This document shows positions 1-8,068 of a stretch of 64,000 nt of DNA, piece by piece. Position 1 is the first letter of the stretch. Each line of letters begins with the position of its first letter. The stretch is taken from the NCBI GenBank assembly GCA_046296415.1, contig JBKBLN010000001.1, forward strand, positions 310,001 through 374,000, written 5' to 3'. Under the pieces are notes generated by a model. That model saw nothing but the letters and a program-made list of their open reading frames with translations, ran no database searches and was not told the origin of the DNA. Made by a program: the position numbers and the translations under genes. Source of the DNA: CAYNRA01 sp046296415 (lineage in GTDB: Bacteria > Bacteroidota > Bacteroidia > Cytophagales > Spirosomataceae).

Positions 1-581
1 TTGGCAATGTTGCCTTGGGTGAAATGAACCAGTGGGTTGATTTCTACTCCGAGGTCATGGGCTTTAAACTATTGATGACGTTTGATGATGAGGATATTTC
101 GACGGAATACTCCGCTTTAATGTCCAAGGTTGTTTCGAACGGTAACGGATATGTGAAATTTCCGATCAATGAGCCTGCGGATGGTTTGAAGAAGTCACAA
201 GTAGAAGAATATTTAGAGTTTTACAACGGTCCTGGAGTCCAGCACTTGGCCGTCGCGACAGACGATATCGTGCACACGGTGCGGGAGCTTCGTCGGCGGG
301 GCATCGAGTTTTTAGAAGTTCCTGGAACGTATTATGACGATTTACTGGATCGTGTCGGACAAATTGATGAGGATTTGGCACCCTTGCGTGAACTTAATAT
401 TCTGGTGGATCGGGATGAAGAAGGGTATTTACTTCAGATTTTCACCAAGCCTGTAGAAGATCGTCCGACATTATTTTTTGAAATCATCCAGCGGAAAGGG
501 GCCACTTCCTTTGGAAAAGGAAATTTCAAGGCCTTGTTCGAAGCCATTGAGCGCGAGCAAGAGCGGAGAGGAAACTTATAA
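1..581 (+). CDS. hpd: 4-hydroxyphenylpyruvate dioxygenase, C-terminal part
   Basis: This is the C-terminal half of HPPD, the non-haem Fe(II) enzyme that converts 4-hydroxyphenylpyruvate to homogentisate in tyrosine breakdown. The frame is open to the left edge, reading GNVALGEMNQWV from base 3, so the N-terminal domain and the first iron-ligand histidine lie outside the window. Two further expected iron ligands are visible: the His in VQHLAVATDD and the Glu in FFEIIQR close to the C-terminus. The gene ends with TAA at 579-581. The next gene is convergent, so this is the last gene of its transcript as far as the window shows. The family assignment is firm. Only the missing 5' part limits the entry. 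Confidence 0.93.
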   Translation, partial: GNVALGEMNQWVDFYSEVMGFKLLMTFDDEDISTEYSALMSKVVSNGNGYVKFPINEPADGLKKSQVEEYLEFYNGPGVQHLAVATDDIVHTVRELRRRGIEFLEVPGTYYDDLLDRVGQIDEDLAPLRELNILVDRDEEGYLLQIFTKPVEDRPTLFFEIIQRKGATSFGKGNFKALFEAIEREQERRGNL

Positions 582-596
582 TGCCTCTAGTGAGGA

Positions 597-655
597 TGTC
601 GTTTGGTTTCACCTTTCTTTTGATGCATTCGGAAGAATAGGCATGCCAAACGACA
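597..655. repeat. 10-bp perfect inverted repeat between convergent genes
   Basis: TGTCGTTTGG at 597-606 is matched exactly by CCAAACGACA at 646-655, with a 39-base loop. It fills the gap between the end of the dioxygenase gene and the end of the convergent Nudix regulator gene. No T-run follows either arm, so it is not a standard intrinsic terminator. It could fold in RNA from either strand or be a pair of protein-binding half-sites. The function is unknown. Confidence 0.4.
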
Positions 656-659
656 GGCT

Positions 660-1406
660 TTATATTTCATCAACAAAACGAGTAACTTGTTTGAAGCGAT
701 ACAGGTAGGGCGCCCGATGTGCCCCTCCTGTATATTTTTTTTCTATGCGTTCCAAAAGACCGCTAGATAGCATTTTCCGCTGAAAGTTCGTGCGCACCAA
801 AGGCCTACCTAAAATAGTCTGGTATAGAACCTGGAGGTCGTGCATTGTAAATTGTTGGGGCAGAAGGTTGGAGCTCACCGCTTGATGAGGAAGGTCTCGC
901 CGGAGGGTTTCCAGCGCCTTATCCATGATTTCGCGGTGGTCGATGAACAGGGGGGGGACTTGCTGAATATCGTACCAGGTACATGAATCCGAAATGTCGT
1001 CTACTTGAGGACAAACTTGGGTGAAGTCCACTAATGCATAGTACCCGATCGAAATAGTTCGCTGAAACAACCAATGGTCTTCTCTTAGGGGTTTACCCGC
1101 TTTAATTAATAATTCTCGATTGAGTTCCGGATTGTTTCGGTTGACCTTCCCAAAAGTCGCGAATTGTTCCAAATAAATATTGGTGACGCCCGTCCGTTCA
1201 GCCAAAATTCGACGAGCAGCCGTGTCGATATCTTCTTCTTGACGAATGAAGCCACCCGGCAGGGCAAATACATCCGCATTTTTGAATTTCAAGACCAAAA
1301 CCTTCAATTGTTGATCGTGAAATCCGAAAATCACACAGTCAATCGATACCTGCGTGATATGCCGTGACTTTTTGGTCGCGCTGTAGGGGTCATTCCGTAG
1401 ATTCAT
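660..1406 (-). CDS. Nudix-domain transcriptional regulator (NrtR/AraR type)
   Basis: A 248-residue protein with an N-terminal Nudix fold (about residues 15-150) and a C-terminal winged-helix domain (about 165-248). This is the arrangement of NrtR and of the Bacteroides arabinose regulator AraR, which use the Nudix domain as a ligand sensor. The Nudix box is partly kept: GGF near residue 50, then E and a RRILAERTG segment. The consensus REUXEEXGU is broken (AER in place of EE), which fits sensing rather than hydrolysis. The C-terminal part (FTMHDLQVLYQTILGRPLVRTNFQRKM and what follows) is typical of these regulators. It is transcribed away from a secreted esterase gene with a perfect palindrome between them. 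The ligand is unknown; a sugar or sugar derivative is an inference. Confidence 0.85.
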   Translation of the reverse strand: MNLRNDPYSATKKSRHITQVSIDCVIFGFHDQQLKVLVLKFKNADVFALPGGFIRQEEDIDTAARRILAERTGVTNIYLEQFATFGKVNRNNPELNRELLIKAGKPLREDHWLFQRTISIGYYALVDFTQVCPQVDDISDSCTWYDIQQVPPLFIDHREIMDKALETLRRDLPHQAVSSNLLPQQFTMHDLQVLYQTILGRPLVRTNFQRKMLSSGLLERIEKKYTGGAHRAPYLYRFKQVTRFVDEI

Positions 1407-1474
1407 CTGGTTAAAAAAGCGATAGGTTGGATAAAAGTAAGGAAAAATTTTCTTTTTTCATGGAGACTTAGTAA

Positions 1475-1497
1475 TATTGTATCACAATGATACAATA
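1475..1497. promoter_or_regulatory. 23-bp palindromic operator, probably for the Nudix regulator
   Basis: Perfect 10-bp arms, TATTGTATCA (1475-1484) and TGATACAATA (1488-1497), flank a 3-bp centre. The site lies in the divergent gap between the Nudix regulator and the esterase gene, 33 bp before the chosen esterase start. A TAATATTG sequence (1472-1479), one base from the Bacteroidota -7 consensus TAnnTTTG, overlaps its left arm. A closely similar site with the same TATTGT-N11-ACAATA frame lies before the carboxylesterase gene at 39545-39567. That the neighbouring Nudix protein binds it is inferred from position. Confidence 0.75.
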
Positions 1498-1530
1498 GCG
1501 ATCATTTATTCAACCTACTTCTATACACAT

Positions 1531-3204
1531 ATGCAGAGAATCTCTCGCATGACCTACTTTTTCACCCTATGCATGATTTTTTTGGGGGGGAGTGTAGCGA
1601 TGTCGCAAGTTCAGATTTCGACATTTCACTCCGATGTGGACGACACGGAGCAACCGTATGGATTGTACCTCCCCCCCAAATACACCCCCAAAAAGAAGTA
1701 TCCCTTGGTAGTGATGCTCCACGGTGCGGGATCGAACCATCGGTTATCGATGCGTCGTGTTTTTGGGAAGAGTAATTTTCCAGGCGAGAGTGATATTGAG
1801 GCGAGCTTGTATTTCCCAGAATGGCCACCGGTCGAAATGATTGTCGTAACGCCGTTAGCCCGCGGGACCATGGGTTATCAGGGAGTTGCTGAAAAAGATG
1901 TTTGGGATATGTTGGCGGATGTGGAGGCCAAGTACTCGGTGGATCCCGACCGACGGTATCTTACCGGATTGTCGATGGGCGGTGGAGGAACCCTTTGGAT
2001 TGGGTTAACGCGACCTGATTATTGGGCAGCCATTGCGCCTGTTTGCCCGGCGATTCCCGCCATGACAGATGTGTACTATCCCCAAGCCAAGGGCCTGCCT
2101 GTCAAGGTATTCCATGGTGATGAAGACCCTGTTGTGAAAGTAGAGAGTTCTCGCGTGTTGGTTTCGGCACTTAAATCCGCCGGGGCGAATGTGACTTACA
2201 CGGAATATCCCGGTGTTAAGCATGATAGTTGGGTTGATGCCTATGCCAATGGAGCGATTTTCAATTGGTTTGCATCGTTCAAACGGAATGCACAGCCCAC
2301 GGAGGTATCGATTTCTACTTTGCGCTTGCGATACGGCAAAAGCTATTGGGCCGAGATTACAGATTTTCCAGCCGGGGATACCGCTCAACTGCATGCTGCC
2401 TGGCGCTCAAACCAGCTTCATGTGACCACCTCCCACGTCGAGGGAATTGCCTTTGACTTAACCCAGCCAAGTTGGATTGGGAAGGTGGCCATAATAGATT
2501 TAGTTCTGGATGGACAAACTCTTCAGGTGGCCAATCCTCGCCGACGAATCGAGCTAGTCAAAGAAAATGGACGATGGAGAGAAGGTAGATCCAATGCCTC
2601 CAGAACCTCGCAGGTCGAGGGCCCTATCATTGAGGCTTTTGGGGGACGGCACCTCTATGTATTTGGTACGAAAGATCAACCTGATGCCAAGACGTCGGAG
2701 AAACGATACCAAGAGGCATTAAAGGCGGCGGAATGGTCTTTTCATCGGGGTGATTTTCTGAATCGTGTTTTGGTTTTTCCTCGGGTCGTGGCCGATCGTG
2801 ATCTCCGGTTGAGTGATTGGAAACGATCCAACTTGGTTGCGTTTGGAACGGCTACCACCAACGGTGTGGTCGATTCAGTGGCCAAGCAACTTCCAGTTGT
2901 GTTGAAAGAAAATCAGGTTCAAAACTACGGACTCACCGCTTGGGTACCCTCCAAATATGCCAAGTATGTGGTGGTTCAATCGGGACTTCCTTGGTGGGAG
3001 GCTCCAGCCACTTCAACACCAGGCTTGTTGGCCCGCTTGACAATTCCAGGCCCCGTCGGGTTGCTTCGGAATAAAGGGGACTTCTTTTTGTTTGAAAAAG
3101 ATTCTGGAAAAATTCAAATTACTGGACACTATTCCAAAAATTGGAAAATTTCCGAAAATGATACTCAAAAATTGGAGAAGACAGGAGCAGTTTTGATCAG
3201 GTAA
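1531..3204 (+). CDS. secreted alpha/beta-hydrolase esterase
   Basis: About 557 residues. The ATG at 1531 was chosen because it gives a basic n-region (MQRISR) and a hydrophobic signal peptide ending near AMSQ; the ATG at 1549 is also possible, and the frame upstream of 1531 runs into the operator. The N-terminal half is an alpha/beta hydrolase of the esterase D / PHB-depolymerase / feruloyl-esterase-like group: oxyanion strand VVMLHGAG, nucleophile elbow GLSMGG, an acid in FHGDEDPVV and a catalytic His in GVKHDSW. The C-terminal half (about residues 300-557) is a beta-rich region I do not recognise. It stands alone between the operator and a terminator. The substrate is unknown; a carbohydrate ester is plausible given the sugar-type regulator, but unproven. 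Confidence 0.8.
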   Translation: MQRISRMTYFFTLCMIFLGGSVAMSQVQISTFHSDVDDTEQPYGLYLPPKYTPKKKYPLVVMLHGAGSNHRLSMRRVFGKSNFPGESDIEASLYFPEWPPVEMIVVTPLARGTMGYQGVAEKDVWDMLADVEAKYSVDPDRRYLTGLSMGGGGTLWIGLTRPDYWAAIAPVCPAIPAMTDVYYPQAKGLPVKVFHGDEDPVVKVESSRVLVSALKSAGANVTYTEYPGVKHDSWVDAYANGAIFNWFASFKRNAQPTEVSISTLRLRYGKSYWAEITDFPAGDTAQLHAAWRSNQLHVTTSHVEGIAFDLTQPSWIGKVAIIDLVLDGQTLQVANPRRRIELVKENGRWREGRSNASRTSQVEGPIIEAFGGRHLYVFGTKDQPDAKTSEKRYQEALKAAEWSFHRGDFLNRVLVFPRVVADRDLRLSDWKRSNLVAFGTATTNGVVDSVAKQLPVVLKENQVQNYGLTAWVPSKYAKYVVVQSGLPWWEAPATSTPGLLARLTIPGPVGLLRNKGDFFLFEKDSGKIQITGHYSKNWKISENDTQKLEKTGAVLIR

Positions 3205-3228
3205 ATAGGCTGATTTTGTCATTATTCT

Positions 3229-3263
3229 AAGGATCTATTCTAAAAAAGATAGATCCTTTTTTA
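3229..3263 (+). terminator. intrinsic terminator after the esterase gene
   Basis: Perfect 10-bp stem AAGGATCTAT (3229-3238) / ATAGATCCTT (3249-3258), a 10-base A-rich loop, then a T-run to about 3262. It separates the esterase gene from the pilus-like locus that follows. Confidence 0.85.
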
Positions 3264-3398
3264 TTGTTATAGGGAGGAAAGTCGTTCATTGGTAAAACAG
3301 TGTCAGTCATTTTAGGTGGTATAGGGATTGAAATTATGATAGACAACGAAGCAATTCTAAGTCAAAAAAAATAATTCATATCTAACCATTCAAAGAAA

Positions 3399-3974
3399 AT
3401 GACAACTTCTAACATCTTCCGTACACTTGTTTTTTCAACTGCAATTGCCTTAGGAACTACATTGGCAGCATCTGCCCAAGACAACAATACAGATAATCAC
3501 CAAATCACGGTCAGCATTCCGAATGTGGCATTATTGGATTTGGAAACTGGAGGTACAAGAAACTTCACGGCTTCGTTTGTACAGCCAACTCCACTAGAGG
3601 CGGGTCAGAAATTAAGTGCGCCAGAAGATAACTCGGATTTATGGTTGAATTATTCCTCGATTCTTCCTAATTCGGGAGTAACTTCTAGAAAGGTCAATGT
3701 AAAAGTTTCGGCTTTGATTCCAGGGGTAACGATGAAAGTTCTAGCGAAAGCTTCGGCTACGGGTTTCGGAACCCTAGGAAAGCCTACCTCTTTGGTTACC
3801 TTATCCACGGCTGATCAACCGATTATCGAAGGAATCGGAAGTGCGTATACTGAAACTGGTGCAGCAAAAGGACATAATTTAGTTTACTCTTTTGTTGCAG
3901 AAGATGCAAATTATGCGAATCTTCGTGCCAATAATACAACTGTGACTGTTACGTACACTTTGTCTGATAACTAA
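3399..3974 (+). CDS. putative pilus-like surface subunit (first, probably major)
   Basis: 191 residues with a signal peptide ending near ASAQ (residue 27) and a beta-rich, cysteine-free mature part of about 164 residues. It is a paralogue of the protein at 7530-8066: both have a start strand of the form ITVSIPNVALLDLE / VTLTLPSISMVDVE, a middle motif LS...DNS.WLN..S, a segment I..IG.A.TG.G, and an end strand VTVTYTLSDN / ISVVYTIMDN. The conserved terminal beta-strand recalls the chaperone-recognised C-terminus of chaperone-usher subunits. It is the first gene of the locus, 194 bp after a terminator, and is followed by a strong hairpin, as expected for the most abundant product. I found no TAnnTTTG promoter before it. 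A role as an assembled fibre subunit is inferred from architecture, not from a recognised family. Confidence 0.6.
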   Translation: MTTSNIFRTLVFSTAIALGTTLAASAQDNNTDNHQITVSIPNVALLDLETGGTRNFTASFVQPTPLEAGQKLSAPEDNSDLWLNYSSILPNSGVTSRKVNVKVSALIPGVTMKVLAKASATGFGTLGKPTSLVTLSTADQPIIEGIGSAYTETGAAKGHNLVYSFVAEDANYANLRANNTTVTVTYTLSDN

Positions 3975-3983
3975 AAAATATCG

Positions 3984-4011
3984 GAGGGTGGTAGTAGGTA
4001 GCATCACCCTC
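3984..4011 (+). other. intercistronic hairpin between first subunit and chaperone genes
   Basis: GAGGGTG (3984-3990) pairs perfectly with CACCCTC (4005-4011), leaving a 14-base loop in the 55-bp gap. No T-run follows, so it is not a full terminator. In pilus operons such hairpins protect or process the mRNA so that the major subunit is made in excess; that role here is inference. Confidence 0.5.
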
Positions 4012-4029
4012 TAATCCTTCAAAAACACT

Positions 4030-4806
4030 ATGAATTGGTTCATTCGATTCTCCGTTCTCTTGTTGTTCCCAAGTTTTGTATTTGCCCGTGTGTCGGTGTT
4101 AAATGGCCTAACCCAGATCCATAAGCTTCAGTTGGGAAGGCAGATTTCAGGAAAATTAGTTTTAAAGAATGAGTCAACCAAAGAGGCCCGCATCGTCATT
4201 TACAAGCAAGATTTAATGGCGCCATGTGGCGAGCAAGTGGGTTATTTTCCGGTCAATTCACATGCTAAAAGCATGGCAGACTGGGTAAAGCCAGCTGTAG
4301 ACGAGCGTATCTTGGCACCAAATGAAGAATATACGCTTTTTTACACCATCGATGTACCCAATAAGACAATCGAAAATGGCTCTTATTGGTCTGTGCTTAT
4401 GTTGGAGGCAGCCGATCCCCTGAAGGAGGACCAAACCCAAGGAGTGCAGGTAAATTCCGTGATTCGCTATGCGGTGCAATTGATCGGAGAAATGGGGACG
4501 ATGGAATACCCACCCTTATCCATCGAAAAAGTGGATACAGATAAAGAAGACAAATCGGTCATGCTTCGCGTGACGGTACGCAATACGGGGAAGTTTTCTA
4601 CCTTAGGGAAAATTCAGTTGGAGGTGTACAATGAAAAGCAGGAAAAAGTAAAACTTCTGCAGAGTATCACCAAGCGAATTTATCCGGGCAATTGCAATCA
4701 GATGGAGGTTGACTTATCTGATCTAAAAAAAGGGAAATACGAATGTATTCTCGTGGTAGACAACGGACGGGACCTGTATGGGTCCAATGTAAATTTAGAA
4801 TTATAA
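4030..4806 (+). CDS. putative periplasmic chaperone, two Ig-like domains
   Basis: 258 residues with a signal peptide ending at about FVFA (residue 19). Two beta-sandwich segments follow (about 20-150 and 155-258). The first carries the pattern of pilus chaperones and of DUF916-type proteins: an extended strand (KLVLKNESTKEARIVIYKQDL), then W.KPAVDERILAPNEEYTLFYTIDVP, then a GSYWSVLMLEA strand. The second is an NTG-type Ig-like fold (LRVTVRNTGKFSTLGKIQLEV). The length matches a PapD/FimC-size chaperone. It lies between a subunit gene and an usher-like gene, the classical order. I would call it chaperone-like because sequence resemblance to PapD is only at the pattern level. An alternative is a structural accessory protein. 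Confidence 0.6.
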   Translation: MNWFIRFSVLLLFPSFVFARVSVLNGLTQIHKLQLGRQISGKLVLKNESTKEARIVIYKQDLMAPCGEQVGYFPVNSHAKSMADWVKPAVDERILAPNEEYTLFYTIDVPNKTIENGSYWSVLMLEAADPLKEDQTQGVQVNSVIRYAVQLIGEMGTMEYPPLSIEKVDTDKEDKSVMLRVTVRNTGKFSTLGKIQLEVYNEKQEKVKLLQSITKRIYPGNCNQMEVDLSDLKKGKYECILVVDNGRDLYGSNVNLEL

Positions 4807-4839
4807 ACACCTCCTTTACCATCTAACGTCGTATGTCCC

Positions 4840-7533
4840 GTGAAAAAGTTACTCACCTTTCTCCTTTTGGTGGGGTGCTTGTCGCCCGTTTGGGCCGAAG
4901 AGGCGCCTAAGATCTCGGTGAGAGGATACAATAAACAATTTACACCGGGTTCATTCATGACCCTTTTCTTTGATGTAGAAAAGTCGATTGATCAATCCTA
5001 TATTGCGGAGCTAAAGCTACCCAAGGGATGGTATGTGATTACCTCCAAAACCACCGATAAATCCAAAGGTCAGTCGTATATGTACACCATATCCATTGAC
5101 CAAAATACACCCGCCAAGCCACATCCGATTACGTTTTATCTTTTGGGGGAGTCCGAGCCTGTGGCTGAATTGACTATTCCGATTGGTGTGGAGGAAATTC
5201 GGCAGATCGACATCACCCCGTTGGAAATACCCGAGTACTTTCGGGAAGGAACCACGGTTCGAACCGCATTTTTGGTTCAAAACATGGGGAATATCCTGGA
5301 AAAATTCAAGGTTACTACTAGCCAAGGCGTTGTGGAGTCGGGGGATACCTTGAGCATCCCCGCTTATGGTAGTGCGACGGTGTACGTAAAACAAACCATT
5401 CCCATGACCGAAACCCCCACCTGGGCTCAAAGTGTGGATTTAAAATTGGAGCCGATGGTTCGGGGCGGCAATCCTTCCTATCGGGTGGTTTCGGTACCTG
5501 TGTACAGTTCAAAAACCAAAAAGACAGATCCTTACCTCCGATTTCCAGTGGAAGCCGGCATGACCTATTTATTTTTTGATATTCAAGGCAAGCCATTTCA
5601 TGCCTATCAATACATTGCGTCTGGTGAAGGAAGTACGGATCATGCTGGCCACCACGTGGTTGGATTTCAGGTGCGTGGCCCCAACAATTTGAATTTTCCT
5701 GCCCTGGGAAGTTATGACGAGTATTCTTTGAGTTATCGCTACAAAGAAAAAACCAAACTTTGGGTGGGAGATTATGTCAACCGGGTCAATAACCTCATGG
5801 AATTTAGCCGGTTTGGTAGAGGCTTTCGATTTGAGCAATCCTTTCAGAAAGGAGATATCTCGATCTTTTATCAAAATGCGCGTTTTTTCCCTGGCCAAAA
5901 GGGAAGCTTTGGGGCTTCTATGCACCTGAAACCCAATGAGCGGGTACGCATTGGCGTTGATCTGGTGACAAAAGAACTTGTGATGCCCAACGGCCTGATG
6001 TGGACTACTCTGTTCGGTGTGTCGGGTCAATATACTGGTAAACATACTCAAATTGACACGGAGGTGTCGATGAGTCAGTCTGGAAATTCAGTAGACCTAG
6101 GAGGGTATAATCGTATCCTATATCAGAAAGGGCGCTGGAATATCAATTCAGAGGCCATTTATGCCGGAAAAAACTACTTTGGCTTTTATACCAACAGCCG
6201 ATACCTTGTCAACTCCGTTTCTTATCAGCTATCCTCTAAATTTTCATTGGGGGGGTCAAGTAACTTTACCCGGTTGAATCCGAGCTTGGACTTATCGGTC
6301 TTCAACACGGCACCTTTTAACAAAATATACACAGCATTTCTGAATTGGCAGCCTTCCATACATCAAATCATTTTCCTGAATTATACCTTTTTGGAGCGTG
6401 AAGATCGCATCAAGCCTGCCTCTTTTCATTTTAAGGAGAATTTTGCCAATTTAAATTATTCGCTCAATACAACGGGTTGGCAAATCACGGCGCAGGCACG
6501 TGGTGGACAAGCGGTTAATTTGTTGTCGACAGATGATCTTTTACCCAAAGATTCCTACTCTGGATTGCTACAACCCTTCAAAAAGATAACGAAGTGGATG
6601 TGGCTTGGAGGGTATGCAGAATATCAATATACCAGCAAGTTTTCGGCCAAGAACGTTCAAGAGGGATTGTTCTTTTATGGGGGTACTTTGCGTGGCGAGT
6701 TAGACAAACGCTTGAGCTATCAGATTATGTTCCGAAACAATTATACGCCAGATGCATTTGTGGAGCGCCGGAGCTTTTCGGATATCAGTATCAATTATCA
6801 GACAGGTGTGCATCGCTTTTCTTTGAATGCAGGCCGGGCGTTTATTGGGAATGGAGTGGATAATTTACAAGGAACTCGGTATTTCTCCTTTCGATACACC
6901 TTTTCTGTGAATGCGCCCATTCGTCGAAATCGGAATGTAGGCCATGTGATTGGAAAACTGAGTACACCCAACCAAGTAGCGCGTAAGGATGGGGTTATGG
7001 TTAAATTGGGGCCGTACCGAACGGTGACGGATGTGTATGGCAACTTCTATTTTTCCAATATCCCCCCTGAGCAGTACCTGCTTACATTTGACCGATCGAG
7101 TGCTTTGGCGGGATTCAAAACCGAAAATAAGGGATCTTCCATTCCTGTCAAGGTTCAGCCTCAACAAACAGAGGAAGTGGAAATTAAGATGATCCGGACG
7201 GGCGGTGTGGTGGGTAAACTTACCTTGGATGTAGATCCCTCTCAACCATTAAAACCAACACCTCCGTTTTTAATTAAAATTTTCAATGATGAGGAATCCT
7301 ATCTCACCAAAGTGGAAGCAAATACAGCGTATTCTTTCAAAGAGTTGAAGCCGGGTACCTGGACAGTCCAACTTCTACTTCCTGAGTATGGGGAACGATT
7401 CAATGTAGCCGAGATGGAGCGAACTTTGGATGTAGTGGCTGGGCAGGACGTAACGTTTAACTTTTCACTTTCGCGAGCCACTCGTCAAATATTATTTAAT
7501 GGAAAAGACTTTAAAGTGACGGCAAGACCATGA
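4840..7533 (+). CDS. usher-like outer-membrane beta-barrel protein
   Basis: 897 residues. The start is GTG at 4840, which gives a clean signal peptide (MKKLLTFLLLVGCLSPVWA); the nearby ATG at 4833 is in another frame. Predicted order: an N-terminal periplasmic beta-sandwich region (about 20-230, including an NMGN-type Ig-like segment), a long region of alternating amphipathic strands typical of an outer-membrane barrel (about 235-695), a carboxypeptidase-regulatory-like beta-sandwich (about 702-783, with VTDVYGNFYFSNIPPEQYLL) and a final Ig-like domain (about 785-897). N-domain, barrel and two C-terminal sandwiches is the plan of a fimbrial usher, although I see no FimD-like sequence. It lies 33 bp after the chaperone-like gene and overlaps the next subunit gene by 4 bp (ATGA). 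A role as secretion and assembly pore for the subunits is inferred. Confidence 0.6.
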   Translation: MKKLLTFLLLVGCLSPVWAEEAPKISVRGYNKQFTPGSFMTLFFDVEKSIDQSYIAELKLPKGWYVITSKTTDKSKGQSYMYTISIDQNTPAKPHPITFYLLGESEPVAELTIPIGVEEIRQIDITPLEIPEYFREGTTVRTAFLVQNMGNILEKFKVTTSQGVVESGDTLSIPAYGSATVYVKQTIPMTETPTWAQSVDLKLEPMVRGGNPSYRVVSVPVYSSKTKKTDPYLRFPVEAGMTYLFFDIQGKPFHAYQYIASGEGSTDHAGHHVVGFQVRGPNNLNFPALGSYDEYSLSYRYKEKTKLWVGDYVNRVNNLMEFSRFGRGFRFEQSFQKGDISIFYQNARFFPGQKGSFGASMHLKPNERVRIGVDLVTKELVMPNGLMWTTLFGVSGQYTGKHTQIDTEVSMSQSGNSVDLGGYNRILYQKGRWNINSEAIYAGKNYFGFYTNSRYLVNSVSYQLSSKFSLGGSSNFTRLNPSLDLSVFNTAPFNKIYTAFLNWQPSIHQIIFLNYTFLEREDRIKPASFHFKENFANLNYSLNTTGWQITAQARGGQAVNLLSTDDLLPKDSYSGLLQPFKKITKWMWLGGYAEYQYTSKFSAKNVQEGLFFYGGTLRGELDKRLSYQIMFRNNYTPDAFVERRSFSDISINYQTGVHRFSLNAGRAFIGNGVDNLQGTRYFSFRYTFSVNAPIRRNRNVGHVIGKLSTPNQVARKDGVMVKLGPYRTVTDVYGNFYFSNIPPEQYLLTFDRSSALAGFKTENKGSSIPVKVQPQQTEEVEIKMIRTGGVVGKLTLDVDPSQPLKPTPPFLIKIFNDEESYLTKVEANTAYSFKELKPGTWTVQLLLPEYGERFNVAEMERTLDVVAGQDVTFNFSLSRATRQILFNGKDFKVTARP

Positions 7534-8066
7534 TACGATATGGAATAATAGTTTGGATGGGTTTGGTATTTGGCACACCGAGCCTAGCACAAAGGAGCTT
7601 GAGTGTCCCCGTAACCTTAACGCTTCCGTCCATTAGCATGGTCGATGTCGAGCCCGCGGGGACGGCGATCAACTTTACCTTTCGAGCACCCACAGAGGCT
7701 GGAAATACGTTATCTACGGTTTCGGCCGATAACTCCAAATGGTTGAATTTTACATCGGCCGTAGCTCCTAATCGAAACCGACGGATTATGATTCAGCTTT
7801 CCAATTCTTTGCCCATGGGTTTGTCTTTGCGACTTACTACCTCAGCCTATGGAGGTTCAGGGGCAGGGGCCCTCGGTAGCCGCGTTTCTCCCATTACACT
7901 CACCACCACCGCCCAGACACTCATCCAAAATATTGGAGGGGCCTTTACGGGAAATGGGGTAAATAATGGATATAATTTATCCTTCCAGCTACAAGTTCAA
8001 GATTTTGCTCAATTGAGGGCGCAAACGGCCACGATCTCGGTCGTGTACACCATCATGGATAATTAA
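7530..8066 (+). CDS. putative pilus-like subunit, paralogue of the first subunit
   Basis: 178 residues with a signal peptide ending near PSLAQ (residue 21). The mature part is beta-rich and lacks cysteine. It aligns over most of its length with the protein at 3399-3974 through SADNSKWLNFTS, LIQNIGGAFTGNG and the terminal strand ISVVYTIMDN. Its ATG overlaps the stop of the usher-like gene (ATGA), so the two are translationally coupled. By analogy with known pilus operons, a weakly coupled subunit after the usher could be a minor or adaptor subunit. That placement is inference. Confidence 0.6.
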   Translation: MIRYGIIVWMGLVFGTPSLAQRSLSVPVTLTLPSISMVDVEPAGTAINFTFRAPTEAGNTLSTVSADNSKWLNFTSAVAPNRNRRIMIQLSNSLPMGLSLRLTTSAYGGSGAGALGSRVSPITLTTTAQTLIQNIGGAFTGNGVNNGYNLSFQLQVQDFAQLRAQTATISVVYTIMDN

Positions 8067-8068
8067 GT

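Noticed and set aside
2005..2394. 129-codon open frame on the minus strand inside the esterase gene
   Set aside because: It lies opposite a clear esterase with catalytic motifs and signal peptide and shows no family signature.
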